Source of the DNA: CAZTAR01 sp043813895
Lineage (GTDB): Bacteria; Planctomycetota; Phycisphaerae; UBA1845; UTPLA1
Direction of reading: 5' to 3'
Assembly (NCBI GenBank): GCA_043813895.1
Contig: JBDRKQ010000160.1
Location: forward strand, 1 to 58,101
Length of the DNA: 58,101 nucleotides
Part shown: piece by piece, positions 1-8,555 of the stretch
Layout: each line of letters opens with the position of its first letter
Position numbering within the stretch: the stretch's first letter is position 1
The notes under the pieces: model-generated
The model's input: the letters and a program-made list of their open reading frames with translations, nothing else
What the model was told of the DNA's origin: nothing
Databases searched by the model: none
Translations under genes and position numbers: made by a program

Positions 1-1
1 G

Positions 2-3000
2 GAAGAGGCCTACGTCACCTATCACCAGAGCTACGTCGAGTCGGTGTGGTGGGCGCTCAAAACGCTCTTCGACGCGGGCAAGCTCTACCAGGGACACAAG
101 ATCGTCTGGTGGTGGGCACAAGGCGGCACCGCCCTCTCCGCTGGCGAGGTCGGCCAGGGATACCGCGAAGTGGATGAGCCTTCTGTTTACGTGAAGTGTC
201 GACTCGTCGACGGGCTTCCGTTTCAGCATGTCGATCTATCGAGAGCTTCGCAGCTCGGTGTCTCTAAGGAGACCACTGCAAGTCTTCTCGTATGGACTAC
301 AACACCTTGGACACTTCCATCGAATACGTTTGTGGCAGTTCACCGAGACATCGCATACTCCCTAGCGGCCTTTGGGAAAATCAAAGACGGATCCACTGGC
401 AAGAATCCTGTCTTCGAGGACAAGCCTGAAGTAATAGTAGTTGCGAGAGACCTACTGTCTTCACTAAAAGGAAAGTTGCTGAAGTATGGCAAGGCCTTGA
501 TAGACATCGGGACCTGCCAAGGTGCCGACCTCGGCGGTAAGCGTTATGTACCGCCGTTCCGCGAACTCTACTACGACATGGTCCCACCGCCAGAGATGGT
601 CGCGCACTACGATCACGAACCGCCCCCTCCCGGCACATTTCCTGCACCTTATCTCAAGCCATGGAGTGAGGCAAAGGGAGTCCTGAAGGGTGAGACGATT
701 CCAAAGCGTTACGTTGCGTGGCGAGTCGTACACGGCGATTTCGTCACGCTTGAGAGCGGGACCGGGCTAGTCCACGAGGCCCCCGCATTCGGAGAGGTAG
801 ATTTCGAGCTTCTGAAACGCGAGAACTATCCTTTTGCCGGGGAGAAGTCGATCCCGTTGTTGTGTCCCATTGGTGCGAATGGGAAGTTTGACTTCCAAGA
901 CTACAAGCCACTGTTCAATGAGAGCGCTGCTCGCAGAGCTTTCTGCGAAAAGTACAAAGGCCGCTGGGTCAAGGACTGCGACAAGGACCTCTGCAAAGAC
1001 ATGAAGGAACGCGGCGTCCTCGTTCTCCAGGAGCAATACCGGCACGACTACCCGTTCTGCTGGCGGGCGGAAGACGACCCGCTGATTCAGTATCCGCGAA
1101 GGAGTTGGTTTGTCCGGACGACGGAATTCAAGGAGGACATGCTCGCCAACAACCAACGGATCAACTGGTTGCCCGACCACATCAAGGCCGGACGGTTCGG
1201 CAAGTTCCTGGAGTCGAACGTTGACTGGGCCCTTTCGCGCGAGCGCTACTGGGGCACGCCGCTGCCCATTTGGGTGTGCGAGAGCTGCTCGCATACGGAA
1301 GCGATCGATTCCTACGACAATCTCGTCTCAAAGCCCGGTGTCGAAGGACTCGACGTTTGGGGGGCCGCCAAACGGCAAAGTCCCGACCTGAGTGACCACC
1401 TGAAGGTGCACAAGCCGTATATCGACGCGATTACGTATGACTGTCCGAAGTGTGCCAATCAGAGTCAAACAGATCAGAGCCGCGACCGTGAGGGAGCGGT
1501 CAGTGCTCGATCACAGCGGGCCGCCGCAATTGATCAAGGACCGCTTGCTGACGCGCGCGGCTCTGATCAGACCGGCCGGATGCAGCGCGTGCCCGAGGTC
1601 ATCGATTGCTGGTTCGACGCCGGCTCGATGCCATTCGCCCAGTGGGGGTGGCCACACCAAAACGCCGAGATGTTCGACGGCCAGTTCCCGGCCGACTTCA
1701 TCTCCGAAGCCCTCGACCAGACGCGCGGCTGGTTCTATTCACTCACGGCGATCAGCGTGATGCTCTTCGGTCCCAACGGCATTGCGCGGGACAAGCTCCG
1801 CTGCGCTTTGCCCGCGACCGTCGCCCACCCCTTTCAAAACTGCATCGTGCTCGGCCTCCTTATGGGCGAAGACGGCCAGAAGATGTCGAAGTCCAAGAAG
1901 AACTACAAAGAGCCCACCTACATCTTCGACCACGAAGGGGCCGACGCCATGCGCTGGCTCTTCTTCAGCGGCCAGACGCCCTGGACATCCATCCGCTTCC
2001 AGGAATCGACGATCGCCGAGGGCCAGCGAGAGTTCCTCATCCGGTTCTACAACTGCTACAGCTTCTTCGTCATCTACGCCAACATCGACAAGTGGTCCCC
2101 TCAGCAGCAACCGACCGCCGATGCACGGGCCGACATCGACCGCTGGATCCTCAGCGAACTCGCCCAGTGCTGCCTGAGCGTGTACGAACGAATGGAGGCC
2201 TACGACAATTTCAACGCCGCCAAGGCGATGATTCGATTCGTCGATGCCCTGTCGAACTGGTACGTCCGACGGAGCCGCGAACGGTTCTGGAAGCCGGGCA
2301 TGGACGACGACAAGAAGTCGGCCTATGCCACGCTGCACGAATGCCTGGTCACACTCTCGAAGCTGCTCGCGCCGTTCACGCCTTTCCTCGCGGAGTCGAT
2401 GTACCAGAACCTCGTACGAACACACGATCCCGACGCGCCGCAGAGCGTGCATCTCTGCGACTACCCGATCTCCGAACGAAACAAACCGGACATCGAATCC
2501 CGTGTCGACGAGAACCTCAACGCCCAGGCGACGACGGTGCGACAACTCGTCTCCTGCGGCCGCGCGGCGCGGAGCGCGGCCCAGATTCGAGTCCGCCAGC
2601 CGCTGGCATGTATCGAGCTGTGCCACAGACAGCCCGACGTCATCCAGGCCTGCGACGAGATTATCCGGCAGGAGTTGAACATCAAACGGATCGACTACGT
2701 GTCGTCCGCCGAGATCGACAAGTACGTCGAATATGAGCTCAAGCCGGACTTCAAGAAGATCGGGCCCAAGCACGGCAAGCTCGCGCCGAAGATAAAGGCG
2801 GCACTGGCGAAACACGGCGACGTGGAGTCCCTCGTCAAGGCGATCGAGCAGGATGGACGGTGCGCGGTCACTGTTGACGGCCAATCCGTAGAGTTGTCCG
2901 CAGACGAGGTATTGGTCGAGTTGCACGCAAAGGAGGGATTCTCGGCTGAGCGCATCCCTGGCTGCGGCATCCTGGCACTGGATACGCACATTACGCCGGA

Positions 3001-3262
3001 ACTCGCGGACGAGGGGATCGCACGGGACCTGATCAACCAGATTCAGCAGGCACGCAAGCAGCTTGATCTGCGATACGAGCAGCGGATCGACCTCGCCGTG
3101 GTTGGCAACGATGAGATCCGACGGGTGGTGAACGCGTTCGCGGAGTACATCCGCGGCGAGACGCTTGCGCAGAGTCTGCTCAATCAGGAGATTCCCGGCG
3201 TCGCCCCGACGACGGCCGACATCGACGACCACAAGGTGAACATTTACGTGAAGCCGCTTTAG
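2..3262 (+). CDS. ileS: Isoleucine-tRNA ligase (3' part; 5' end outside window)
   Basis: Charges tRNA-Ile with isoleucine in the cytoplasm. The frame is open from base 2, upstream of any start, so the HIGH-motif part of the catalytic domain lies outside the window. Visible in order: the WWWAQGGTALS segment leading into the editing (CP1) domain, with TTTPWTLPSN near residue 95; RERYWGTPLPIW; zinc-type Cys pairs CESC and CPKC; VIDCWFDAG; the KMSKS loop (GQKMSKSKKN) near residue 627; and a C-terminal anticodon-binding domain. Between CPKC and VIDCWFDAG sits an extra stretch of about 40 residues, read in frame through a palindromic repeat (see 1472-1568). Bases 181-960, covering the editing domain, have about 52% GC against about 63% in the rest, which may mean a recombined segment. 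The identity is secure. Whether the insert affects activity cannot be told from sequence. Confidence 0.97.
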   Translation, partial: EEAYVTYHQSYVESVWWALKTLFDAGKLYQGHKIVWWWAQGGTALSAGEVGQGYREVDEPSVYVKCRLVDGLPFQHVDLSRASQLGVSKETTASLLVWTTTPWTLPSNTFVAVHRDIAYSLAAFGKIKDGSTGKNPVFEDKPEVIVVARDLLSSLKGKLLKYGKALIDIGTCQGADLGGKRYVPPFRELYYDMVPPPEMVAHYDHEPPPPGTFPAPYLKPWSEAKGVLKGETIPKRYVAWRVVHGDFVTLESGTGLVHEAPAFGEVDFELLKRENYPFAGEKSIPLLCPIGANGKFDFQDYKPLFNESAARRAFCEKYKGRWVKDCDKDLCKDMKERGVLVLQEQYRHDYPFCWRAEDDPLIQYPRRSWFVRTTEFKEDMLANNQRINWLPDHIKAGRFGKFLESNVDWALSRERYWGTPLPIWVCESCSHTEAIDSYDNLVSKPGVEGLDVWGAAKRQSPDLSDHLKVHKPYIDAITYDCPKCANQSQTDQSRDREGAVSARSQRAAAIDQGPLADARGSDQTGRMQRVPEVIDCWFDAGSMPFAQWGWPHQNAEMFDGQFPADFISEALDQTRGWFYSLTAISVMLFGPNGIARDKLRCALPATVAHPFQNCIVLGLLMGEDGQKMSKSKKNYKEPTYIFDHEGADAMRWLFFSGQTPWTSIRFQESTIAEGQREFLIRFYNCYSFFVIYANIDKWSPQQQPTADARADIDRWILSELAQCCLSVYERMEAYDNFNAAKAMIRFVDALSNWYVRRSRERFWKPGMDDDKKSAYATLHECLVTLSKLLAPFTPFLAESMYQNLVRTHDPDAPQSVHLCDYPISERNKPDIESRVDENLNAQATTVRQLVSCGRAARSAAQIRVRQPLACIELCHRQPDVIQACDEIIRQELNIKRIDYVSSAEIDKYVEYELKPDFKKIGPKHGKLAPKIKAALAKHGDVESLVKAIEQDGRCAVTVDGQSVELSADEVLVELHAKEGFSAERIPGCGILALDTHITPELADEGIARDLINQIQQARKQLDLRYEQRIDLAVVGNDEIRRVVNAFAEYIRGETLAQSLLNQEIPGVAPTTADIDDHKVNIYVKPL
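1472..1568 (+). repeat. Palindromic element, family A, in frame inside ileS
   Basis: A perfect 13-bp inverted repeat (GATCAGAGCCGCG at 1472-1484 and its complement at 1556-1568) encloses a second stem (AGCGGTC at 1495-1501, GACCGCT at 1539-1545). The same ends and inner stem recur at 40721-40814, 45084-45177 and, inverted, at 48759-48853; a diverged copy lies at 17871-17958. Here it is translated without a stop, giving peptide pieces such as SRDREGAV and DARGSD. The arrangement resembles Rickettsia palindromic elements inserted in genes, but the sequence is unrelated as far as can be seen. Confidence 0.9.
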
Positions 3263-3294
3263 CATGACAGCGCCAGTTCGTTCTCGGGCAGAAG

Positions 3295-3379
3295 AGCCGC
3301 GGGCTTCAGCCCGCGCGGCCGTCCGAAGAAGCGGGCGCCATCATGCTGGGAACAACCGCGCGAACTGAAGTCCGCGGCT
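3295..3379. repeat. Palindromic element, family D
   Basis: The ends AGCCGCGGGCTTCAG (3295-3309) and CTGAAGTCCGCGGCT (3365-3379) pair with one mismatch. The left arm contains its own hairpin CGCGGGCTTCAGCCCGCG. It lies just after the ileS stop and before the methyltransferase gene. A related inverted copy is at about 52196-52240. Confidence 0.75.
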
Positions 3380-3456
3380 CGTAAGCTGGGTGCCCCGCCC
3401 CTTCCAGGGGTGGGGGACGGATTCCGGCACTATTCGGTCATCAGAACGGAGAATCC

Positions 3457-4257
3457 ATGCCGCCAAAGTACACCGCCAAGACCGCCGACAAGCACGTGCT
3501 CTATCAAATCTCAGTCCAGTCCCCCGACGCCGAAGTCGCCTTCGCAGACCGCGTCTATCACAACCACCACGGCAGGCACGCCACGCTCTTTCGAGAGGAT
3601 TTCTGCGGCACCTTTCTCATCTCGTGCTCGTGGGTCAAGAAGCACAAAGACAACCACGCCTACGGCATCGACCTGCACAAGCCCACGATCGACTGGGGGC
3701 GCAAGCACAACCTCAGCCAACTCAAACCCGATGCCGCCCAGCGGGTCCACATCATCCACGACAACGTCCTGAACGTCACCAAGCCCAAGGTCCACGTCGT
3801 CGGCGCATTCAACTTCAGCTACTTCATCTTCAAGACCTTCCCCGAACTCGTCGCCTACTTCAGGACGGTAAAGGCCTCGCTCCTGCCGCAGGGCATCTTC
3901 ATCCTCGACGCCTACGGCGGCACCGAAGCACCGGAAGTCATGGAGGAGGAAACCAAGTACGAAGGGTTCACCTACATCTGGGACCAGGCAGCCTACAACC
4001 CGATCAACGATCACACAGTCTGCCACATCCACTTCAAGTTTCCCGACCGCACAATGCTGCGCAAGGCCTTCACCTACGATTGGCGGCTATGGACCCTCGG
4101 CTCCATCCAGGACGCCCTCCTCGCCGCCGGCTTCAAATCCACCGAAGTCTATTGGGAAGGCACCGACAAAGACGGCGAAGGCAACGGCGTCTACCGGCTC
4201 TGCAAGAAAGCCGAAAACTCCCCCGGCTGGAATGCATACATCCTCGGATTGACGTAG
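3457..4257 (+). CDS. Class I SAM-dependent methyltransferase
   Basis: A protein of 266 residues with a Rossmann-type methyltransferase pattern. REDFCGT near residue 48 stands where the SAM-binding glycine loop is expected, followed by YGIDLHKPTIDWG, whose Asp would bind the SAM ribose. Further strands end in FNFSYFIFK and LLPQGIFILDAYGG. The REDFCGT form marks a subgroup of bacterial methyltransferases whose substrate is not known to me. The ATG at 3457 follows a GGAGAA ribosome binding site by a few bases. It stands alone between ileS and a convergent secreted-protein gene. The family call is good; the substrate is unknown. Confidence 0.85.
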   Translation: MPPKYTAKTADKHVLYQISVQSPDAEVAFADRVYHNHHGRHATLFREDFCGTFLISCSWVKKHKDNHAYGIDLHKPTIDWGRKHNLSQLKPDAAQRVHIIHDNVLNVTKPKVHVVGAFNFSYFIFKTFPELVAYFRTVKASLLPQGIFILDAYGGTEAPEVMEEETKYEGFTYIWDQAAYNPINDHTVCHIHFKFPDRTMLRKAFTYDWRLWTLGSIQDALLAAGFKSTEVYWEGTDKDGEGNGVYRLCKKAENSPGWNAYILGLT

Positions 4258-4327
4258 CCGTAGCGCCGGCCCCCCGTGGCCGACGACGAATACACACACC
4301 GTGGCCGACAACGACCATGTGTTGTGG

Positions 4328-4346
4328 CACCGGCATCTCGCCGGTG
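4328..4346. repeat. Family C hairpin
   Basis: CACCGGC-ATCTC-GCCGGTG forms a 7-bp stem. It is the first arm of the element seen more fully at 19129-19177, and lies in the 156-bp gap between the convergent methyltransferase and beta-propeller genes. A similar fragment occurs at about 6405-6420. Confidence 0.6.
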
Positions 4347-4413
4347 GTCCCACGCGCCCCGACTCTCCGGTCACTCGATGAACTCTGCAAGGTGCCCCCC
4401 GGATGCACCAATC

Positions 4414-5679
4414 TCACTGATTGAGCAACTCATCAACGATGCACTGAATATCGTCGCCATCGAATAGGCAGTCGCCGTTGCAGTCGCGCAGCGGTCGGCC
4501 CTCGCAATCGACGGGCAAGCCGGCCGGCGTGTTGGGGCAGACGTCGACCTCGTTGGCGACGCCATCGTCGTCCTCATCCAGCGTGACCTTGAAGGCGTTG
4601 TCGCTGACCTCTCCCGTCACGTAGGCGTTGCCCGCGGCGTCCACGGCTACGCCGCGAGGACCATCAAGGCCATTGCCCGCGCCGTCGCCGGCCTCGTCGA
4701 TGATCTCGGTGATGACCCCGACGGGCGTGATCTTGAAGGCGTTGTCGCTGTTGAAACACGTCACGTAGACATTGCCTGCGGCATCCACGGCTACGCCGCG
4801 AGGACCATCACAGCCATTGCCCGCGCCGTCGCCAGTCGAGTCGATGATCTCGGTGATGACTCCGGCGGGCGTGATCCTGAAGGCGTTATCGCTGTTGCAG
4901 CATGCCACGTAAACGTCGCTCGCGGCGTCCACCGCGATGCCTTCAGGACCATCACAGCCATTACCCGCGCCGTCGCCGGTCGCGTCGATGATTTCAGTAA
5001 TGACCCCGGTGGGCGAGATCTTGAAAGCGTTGTCGCTTGACTCTCCCGTCATGTAGGTGTTGCCCCCGGCATCCAGGGCGATGACGCGAGCACCAGCAAG
5101 GCCATTGCCAGCGCCGTCGCCGGAAGCGTCGATGATCTCTGTAATGAGCCCGCCGGGCGTGATCTTGAAGGCATTCTCGCTCGTGAAACCCGTCACGTAG
5201 ACATTGCCCGCAGTGTGGGCGGCGATGCCTAAAGGAGAGTCAAGGCCATTGCCCGCGCCGTCGCCGGTTGCGTCGATGATCTGGGTGATGACCTCGGCGG
5301 GCGTGATTCTGAAGGCATTGTGGCTGTTGCCTCCCGTCACGTAGACATTGCCTGCGGTGTCGGCGGCGATGCCTAAAGGAGAGTCAAGGCCATTGCCCAC
5401 GTCGTCACCGACCACGTCGATGATCTGGGTGATGACCCCAGTGGGCGTGATCTTGAAGGCGTTGTCGCTGTTGAATCCCGTCACGTAGGCGTTGCCCGCG
5501 GCGTCCACGCCGATGCCGCGAGCAGAATTAAGGACGTTGCCCACGCCATCGCCGGTCTCGTCGATGATCTGGGTGATTGCATCGGCCGCTGCGAGGCCGG
5601 TTCCCAGGGCGTTTGCGGCTATGACCGTGGTGAGTGTGAAAAGGACACAGAGGTAGCGGCGCGGTCGGCGTGTGTACAT
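4414..5679 (-). CDS. Secreted NHL/SBBP-type beta-propeller protein with dockerin-like tail
   Basis: A protein of 421 residues. Residues 1-34 are a signal peptide: an Arg-rich start, a hydrophobic core, then a cut after the alanines near LAAADA. Residues 35-370 are seven consecutive units of exactly 48 residues, each running from IT(Q/E)IID through VDAAGN and YVTG to NAFKITP. This is the spacing of an NHL-like propeller blade, and seven blades would close one propeller. The tail has a Ca-binding thrombospondin-3-like stretch (DEDDDGVANEVD) and one dockerin-type loop (DCNGDCLFDGDD). It is probably exported and calcium-binding; the ligand is unknown. The gene stands alone on the minus strand, with a long non-coding region upstream. 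Confidence 0.85.
   Translation of the reverse strand: MYTRRPRRYLCVLFTLTTVIAANALGTGLAAADAITQIIDETGDGVGNVLNSARGIGVDAAGNAYVTGFNSDNAFKITPTGVITQIIDVVGDDVGNGLDSPLGIAADTAGNVYVTGGNSHNAFRITPAEVITQIIDATGDGAGNGLDSPLGIAAHTAGNVYVTGFTSENAFKITPGGLITEIIDASGDGAGNGLAGARVIALDAGGNTYMTGESSDNAFKISPTGVITEIIDATGDGAGNGCDGPEGIAVDAASDVYVACCNSDNAFRITPAGVITEIIDSTGDGAGNGCDGPRGVAVDAAGNVYVTCFNSDNAFKITPVGVITEIIDEAGDGAGNGLDGPRGVAVDAAGNAYVTGEVSDNAFKVTLDEDDDGVANEVDVCPNTPAGLPVDCEGRPLRDCNGDCLFDGDDIQCIVDELLNQ
4570..5577 (-). repeat. Seven tandem 144-bp coding repeats
   Basis: The propeller blades are encoded by seven in-phase units of 144 bp. Neighbouring units are very similar at DNA level (for example the shared stretch encoding GDGAGNG). 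This points to expansion by unequal crossing-over, and blade number could vary between strains. They are coding repeats without spacers, so this is not a CRISPR array. Confidence 0.9.
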
Positions 5680-6494
5680 GGGTCGGTCCTTTCGCGTTTA
5701 TTGGCCACGCGGTAGGGGACCGACGCTGTTTGCCGAAGCGACGCTCCCCTCCGCAACGGGCCGTTCACTTAGAAACGTTGCCCGCCATAATGCCATAACT
5801 CCTGTCCAAATGCAACCCGGAATCGGGGCCAGCCGCAATGACCGACCTGGCGGCTCCTAAAGTCAGTCCGCAGCGCGGTTTGCGCCAAACCCGAAGGGCT
5901 GAATGCCGATCGCTGAACCCTGAAGGCTGATTGCTGAACGCTGACAGCCGCGCAGCGTGCGTCCCGGGCGTATCTCCTTTTTCGCCAAACAGAAAGAAGC
6001 ACCAAAAACCAGAAGCGCTGAACACGACTCTCTAACGGACCCGATGCAATCGCACCCAAACAAACGACTCCGAGGTCCAAAGAGTTTGCGGGCGTTTGCG
6101 GGCAATGCCACTTTTTTCTGCTGTAAACTCAGAGCAACACGGGTATGAAAAACACAAGCTCGCCCCCACCGGCAAGAAGAAACAAAAAAAGTTGCGAGAC
6201 CCGGTGTCGTGGGGAGAATCCGCGGGGTGGCATGGGTCAACTTGTTGACCCGTGGTCGGGCGACCCATCTCCCTTGGGAGGTGCGAGAGGCAACAATGCC
6301 GCGAACACGCCCCGACCGCCAAACAAATTCCGGCAAATGCCGGCAAATTCCACTTTTTCCGGTGAAATCCTGGTGCGGATCGCAGCGTCGCCCCCCGGTG
6401 TCTGTGGCGCCGGCGTCTCGCGTGTCCCAACCGATCTTGGCATCGGCCGCCACGGGGCAGCCCTGCAGGCCAGGCGTCGACCGCCACGTTCCTG
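5680..6494. other. Non-coding 0.8 kb stretch with degenerate repeats
   Basis: No convincing gene is seen. The short open frames here have no recognisable domain, and several read through low-complexity repeats. At 5897-5947 there are staggered GCTGAA/GCTGA units. Near 6085-6145 and 6325-6380 there are related motifs built on TTGCGGGC, GGCAAATTCC and CCACTTTTT. At 6400-6420 there is a fragment of the family C hairpin. The left part must hold the promoter of the propeller gene. Confidence 0.5.
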
Positions 6495-6734
6495 CTACGT
6501 ACCTGGCAGGTCTTTCGCGTCGGTGGCTTCGACGCCGCTTGGCCCGTCGGCCTGGAGCCTTTGGATCTTCAGCTCCGATTCGGCCAGGACCTGGCGGCAC
6601 TGACGGATCAGGGACATGCCTTCTTCACACTGCGTGATCGAGTCTTCGAGCCCGACCTTGCCCTCTTCAATCGAGGAGACAATCTTCTCCAGCCGCACCA
6701 TTGCCTTCTCAAAGCTCAGCTTCTCTTTCGTCAT
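6495..6734 (-). CDS. xseB: Exodeoxyribonuclease VII small subunit
   Basis: A protein of 79 residues, the usual XseB length. It binds XseA to form exonuclease VII, which degrades single-stranded DNA to oligonucleotides. Typical features are LSFEKAMVRLEKIVSSIEEG followed by LEDSI..CEEGM and a coiled-coil helix to the C-terminus. The ATG at 6734 is chosen because GAGGAG lies 9 bases upstream; an ATG at 6743 directly abuts that site. The frame stays open to 6902, but that part only translates the family B palindrome at 6807-6909 and should not be annotated as protein. It lies downstream of xseA, separated by the palindrome. Confidence 0.93.
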   Translation of the reverse strand: MTKEKLSFEKAMVRLEKIVSSIEEGKVGLEDSITQCEEGMSLIRQCRQVLAESELKIQRLQADGPSGVEATDAKDLPGT

Positions 6735-6806
6735 GTGTGTCATCTCCTCAGAACAACACCCAAGAGCCCCCGGCCCAGGCCGGCGGGGACATTCCCGCAT
6801 GTCGCT

Positions 6807-6909
6807 GGGTGCCATGCTTTCACGCGACAGCGTCGCGGGTAAGCATGTTGAATGCAGGGCGAACATGCCTACCCGTCCCGCTTCCGCGGACCGTGAAGGC
6901 ATGGCACCC
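6807..6909. repeat. Palindromic element, family B (cloverleaf-like)
   Basis: The outer arms GGGTGCCATGCTTTCACG and CGTGAAGGCATGGCACCC pair over 18 bp with one mismatch. Inside are a hairpin GCGAC-AGC-GTCGC, a second long stem CGGGTAAGCATGTT/AACATGCCTACCCG, and a third small arm (CCGCTTCCGCGG). The whole could fold as a four-way junction. Copies lie at 53341-53439 (inverted) and 55369-55467. It occupies the xseA-xseB gap inside one operon. Confidence 0.9.
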
Positions 6910-6932
6910 GGCAGGGCTCCTCCGCACAGCCC

Positions 6933-8555
6933 TCACTCGAACAACTCGCCCTGTTCGCCGTCCAGCACGCGGCTGGCGATCCGGCCGTCAGCGGTCTGCG
7001 TCTCCAATCGGTCGCCGGTCTTCACGTCGCTGGACGCGCGGACAATCTTGCCGCCGCGCTTGCGACGCGTGATCGTAAAGCCGCGCCGTAGAATGTTCTC
7101 GTGCCCGCTCGCCAAAAGTCGAGCGTCGAGCGTCGCCAGGGCCAGCCGGCGATCCGACAGCGTGCGTGCGATCCCGATCGCCAACCGCTCTGTCAGTTGT
7201 TTGACGAGCACGGCCGCCTGCCCGACGCGCGCCTCCGGTGAGGCCGACATGAGGCGGGCGTGCATCCCACGAAGCCGCCGCTCGGCGATGAGGCTGAAGT
7301 GCCCCTGCGCCCAGCGCAGCCGGTGCTCGGTCCGGCTCAGCAGTTCGCGGCGCTTGGCGAGGACCGCTTCCGGCCGCACGCGAGAGAGCCGGACTTCCGC
7401 ATCGTGCAAGGTCGACCGGCGCGACGCCACAGCCCCTGCGATCACGAGTCGCAGCCGGCTGGTGACTTCGTCGATCTCCTGTCCGCGCCGCCGGACCTGC
7501 CCGACGGGATCGCGGAACCACTCGTACCGTTCGATGACCGTGAGGCGCGAACGGGCCGACTCCAGCATCCGCGCGACTCCCCGCCGAAGCCGCCGGGCCT
7601 GGGCCTCGACATCCGCCGCAAGTTCCGCCCGATCCGGCACAACGAGTTCCGCCGCGGCCGTCGGCGTCGCGGCACGGACGTCCGCCGTGAAGTCCGCGAT
7701 AGTAAAGTCCACCTCGTGCCCAACCGCGCTAACGACGGGAATCTCGCTCGCATAAATCGCCCGGGCGACGGCCTCTTCGTTGAACGCCCAAAGGTCTTCG
7801 AGTGAGCCGCCGCCCCGGCCGACAATGAGCACGTCGACGCCCAACCGATCTCGCGCGGCATTGATCCGCCGGATTGCGTCGGCGATTTCCTCCGCCGCCC
7901 CATCGCCCTGAACGCGCACGCCGTAAACGAGCACGCGGAGGCAAGGGAATCGCCGCGAGATGGTTTGCAGGATGTCGCGGATCGCCGCGCCGGTCTCGCT
8001 CGTGACCACGGCCACGCACCGCGCAAACCTCGGGATGGGCCGCTTCCTGGCCGGATCGAAGAGCCCCTCTTTTTCGAGGCGCTCCTTGAGCCGCCGAAAC
8101 GCGACCTCCAGCGCCCCCACGCCCCGCGGCTCCATGCGGCGAACGTAGAACTGGTATTGCCCGCGCGGTTCGTAGACATCGAGCGAGCCCGTCGCCACGA
8201 CCTCCAGGCCGTCGACCGGTGTGAACTTCAGCGAGCCGGCCGACGACCGCCACAGGACGCAGCGGACCTCGCTCGATGGGTCCTTGAGGGTGAAGTACAG
8301 ATGACCGCCCGCGGGCCGGGAGAGGTTCGACAATTCGCCGACGACGCGGATGTCGTTCGGGAACTCGCGGTTGATTGCGCCCTTCACGAGGCGCGTGAGC
8401 TGCGAGACGGTCAGCGTGGTCGGCCCGTTGGCTTGCTGTTTGCCGGACCGCTCGCCGGGCTGTGTTGGCGAGAAGAGCGTTCCCTGGTCGGCCGCGCCGC
8501 GCGCACGGCCCGGATCAAAGGGCGGACGGGAAGATGATCCACGCGGCCCATTCAC
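6933..8555 (-). CDS. xseA: Exodeoxyribonuclease VII large subunit
   Basis: Catalytic subunit of exonuclease VII (540 residues; family members are usually 400-500). Residues 1-45 are a Gly/Pro/Arg-rich extension of no known role. Residues of about 47-150 form the OB-fold DNA-binding domain (LTVSQLTRLVKGAI, GELSN, GGHLYFTLKD). The catalytic domain follows, with the signature GRGGGSLEDLWAFN and HEVDFTIADFTADVRAATPTAAAE, then a long coiled-coil region and a basic C-terminal segment (ILRRGFTITRR). The GTG start at 8555 overlaps the TGA of the upstream GNAT gene, suggesting translational coupling. A later start near residue 45 would match the family better and cannot be excluded. Confidence 0.95.
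   Translation of the reverse strand: MNGPRGSSSRPPFDPGRARGAADQGTLFSPTQPGERSGKQQANGPTTLTVSQLTRLVKGAINREFPNDIRVVGELSNLSRPAGGHLYFTLKDPSSEVRCVLWRSSAGSLKFTPVDGLEVVATGSLDVYEPRGQYQFYVRRMEPRGVGALEVAFRRLKERLEKEGLFDPARKRPIPRFARCVAVVTSETGAAIRDILQTISRRFPCLRVLVYGVRVQGDGAAEEIADAIRRINAARDRLGVDVLIVGRGGGSLEDLWAFNEEAVARAIYASEIPVVSAVGHEVDFTIADFTADVRAATPTAAAELVVPDRAELAADVEAQARRLRRGVARMLESARSRLTVIERYEWFRDPVGQVRRRGQEIDEVTSRLRLVIAGAVASRRSTLHDAEVRLSRVRPEAVLAKRRELLSRTEHRLRWAQGHFSLIAERRLRGMHARLMSASPEARVGQAAVLVKQLTERLAIGIARTLSDRRLALATLDARLLASGHENILRRGFTITRRKRGGKIVRASSDVKTGDRLETQTADGRIASRVLDGEQGELFE

Noticed and set aside
1739..3265. 508-codon minus-strand open frame
   Set aside because: It is antisense to the ileS C-terminal half and has no recognisable domain.
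4570..5577. Tandem repeat as a CRISPR array
   Set aside because: The units are 144 bp, coding, without spacers, and give uniform protein blades.
5765..6490. Several 60-245 codon open frames in the 5.7-6.6 kb stretch
   Set aside because: They overlap one another on both strands, read through low-complexity repeats, and show no domain or clear ribosome binding site.
6807..6909. Cloverleaf-shaped palindrome as a tRNA gene
   Set aside because: The stems are too long, there is no anticodon-arm or T-arm consensus and no CCA-end pattern, and inverted copies occur elsewhere.
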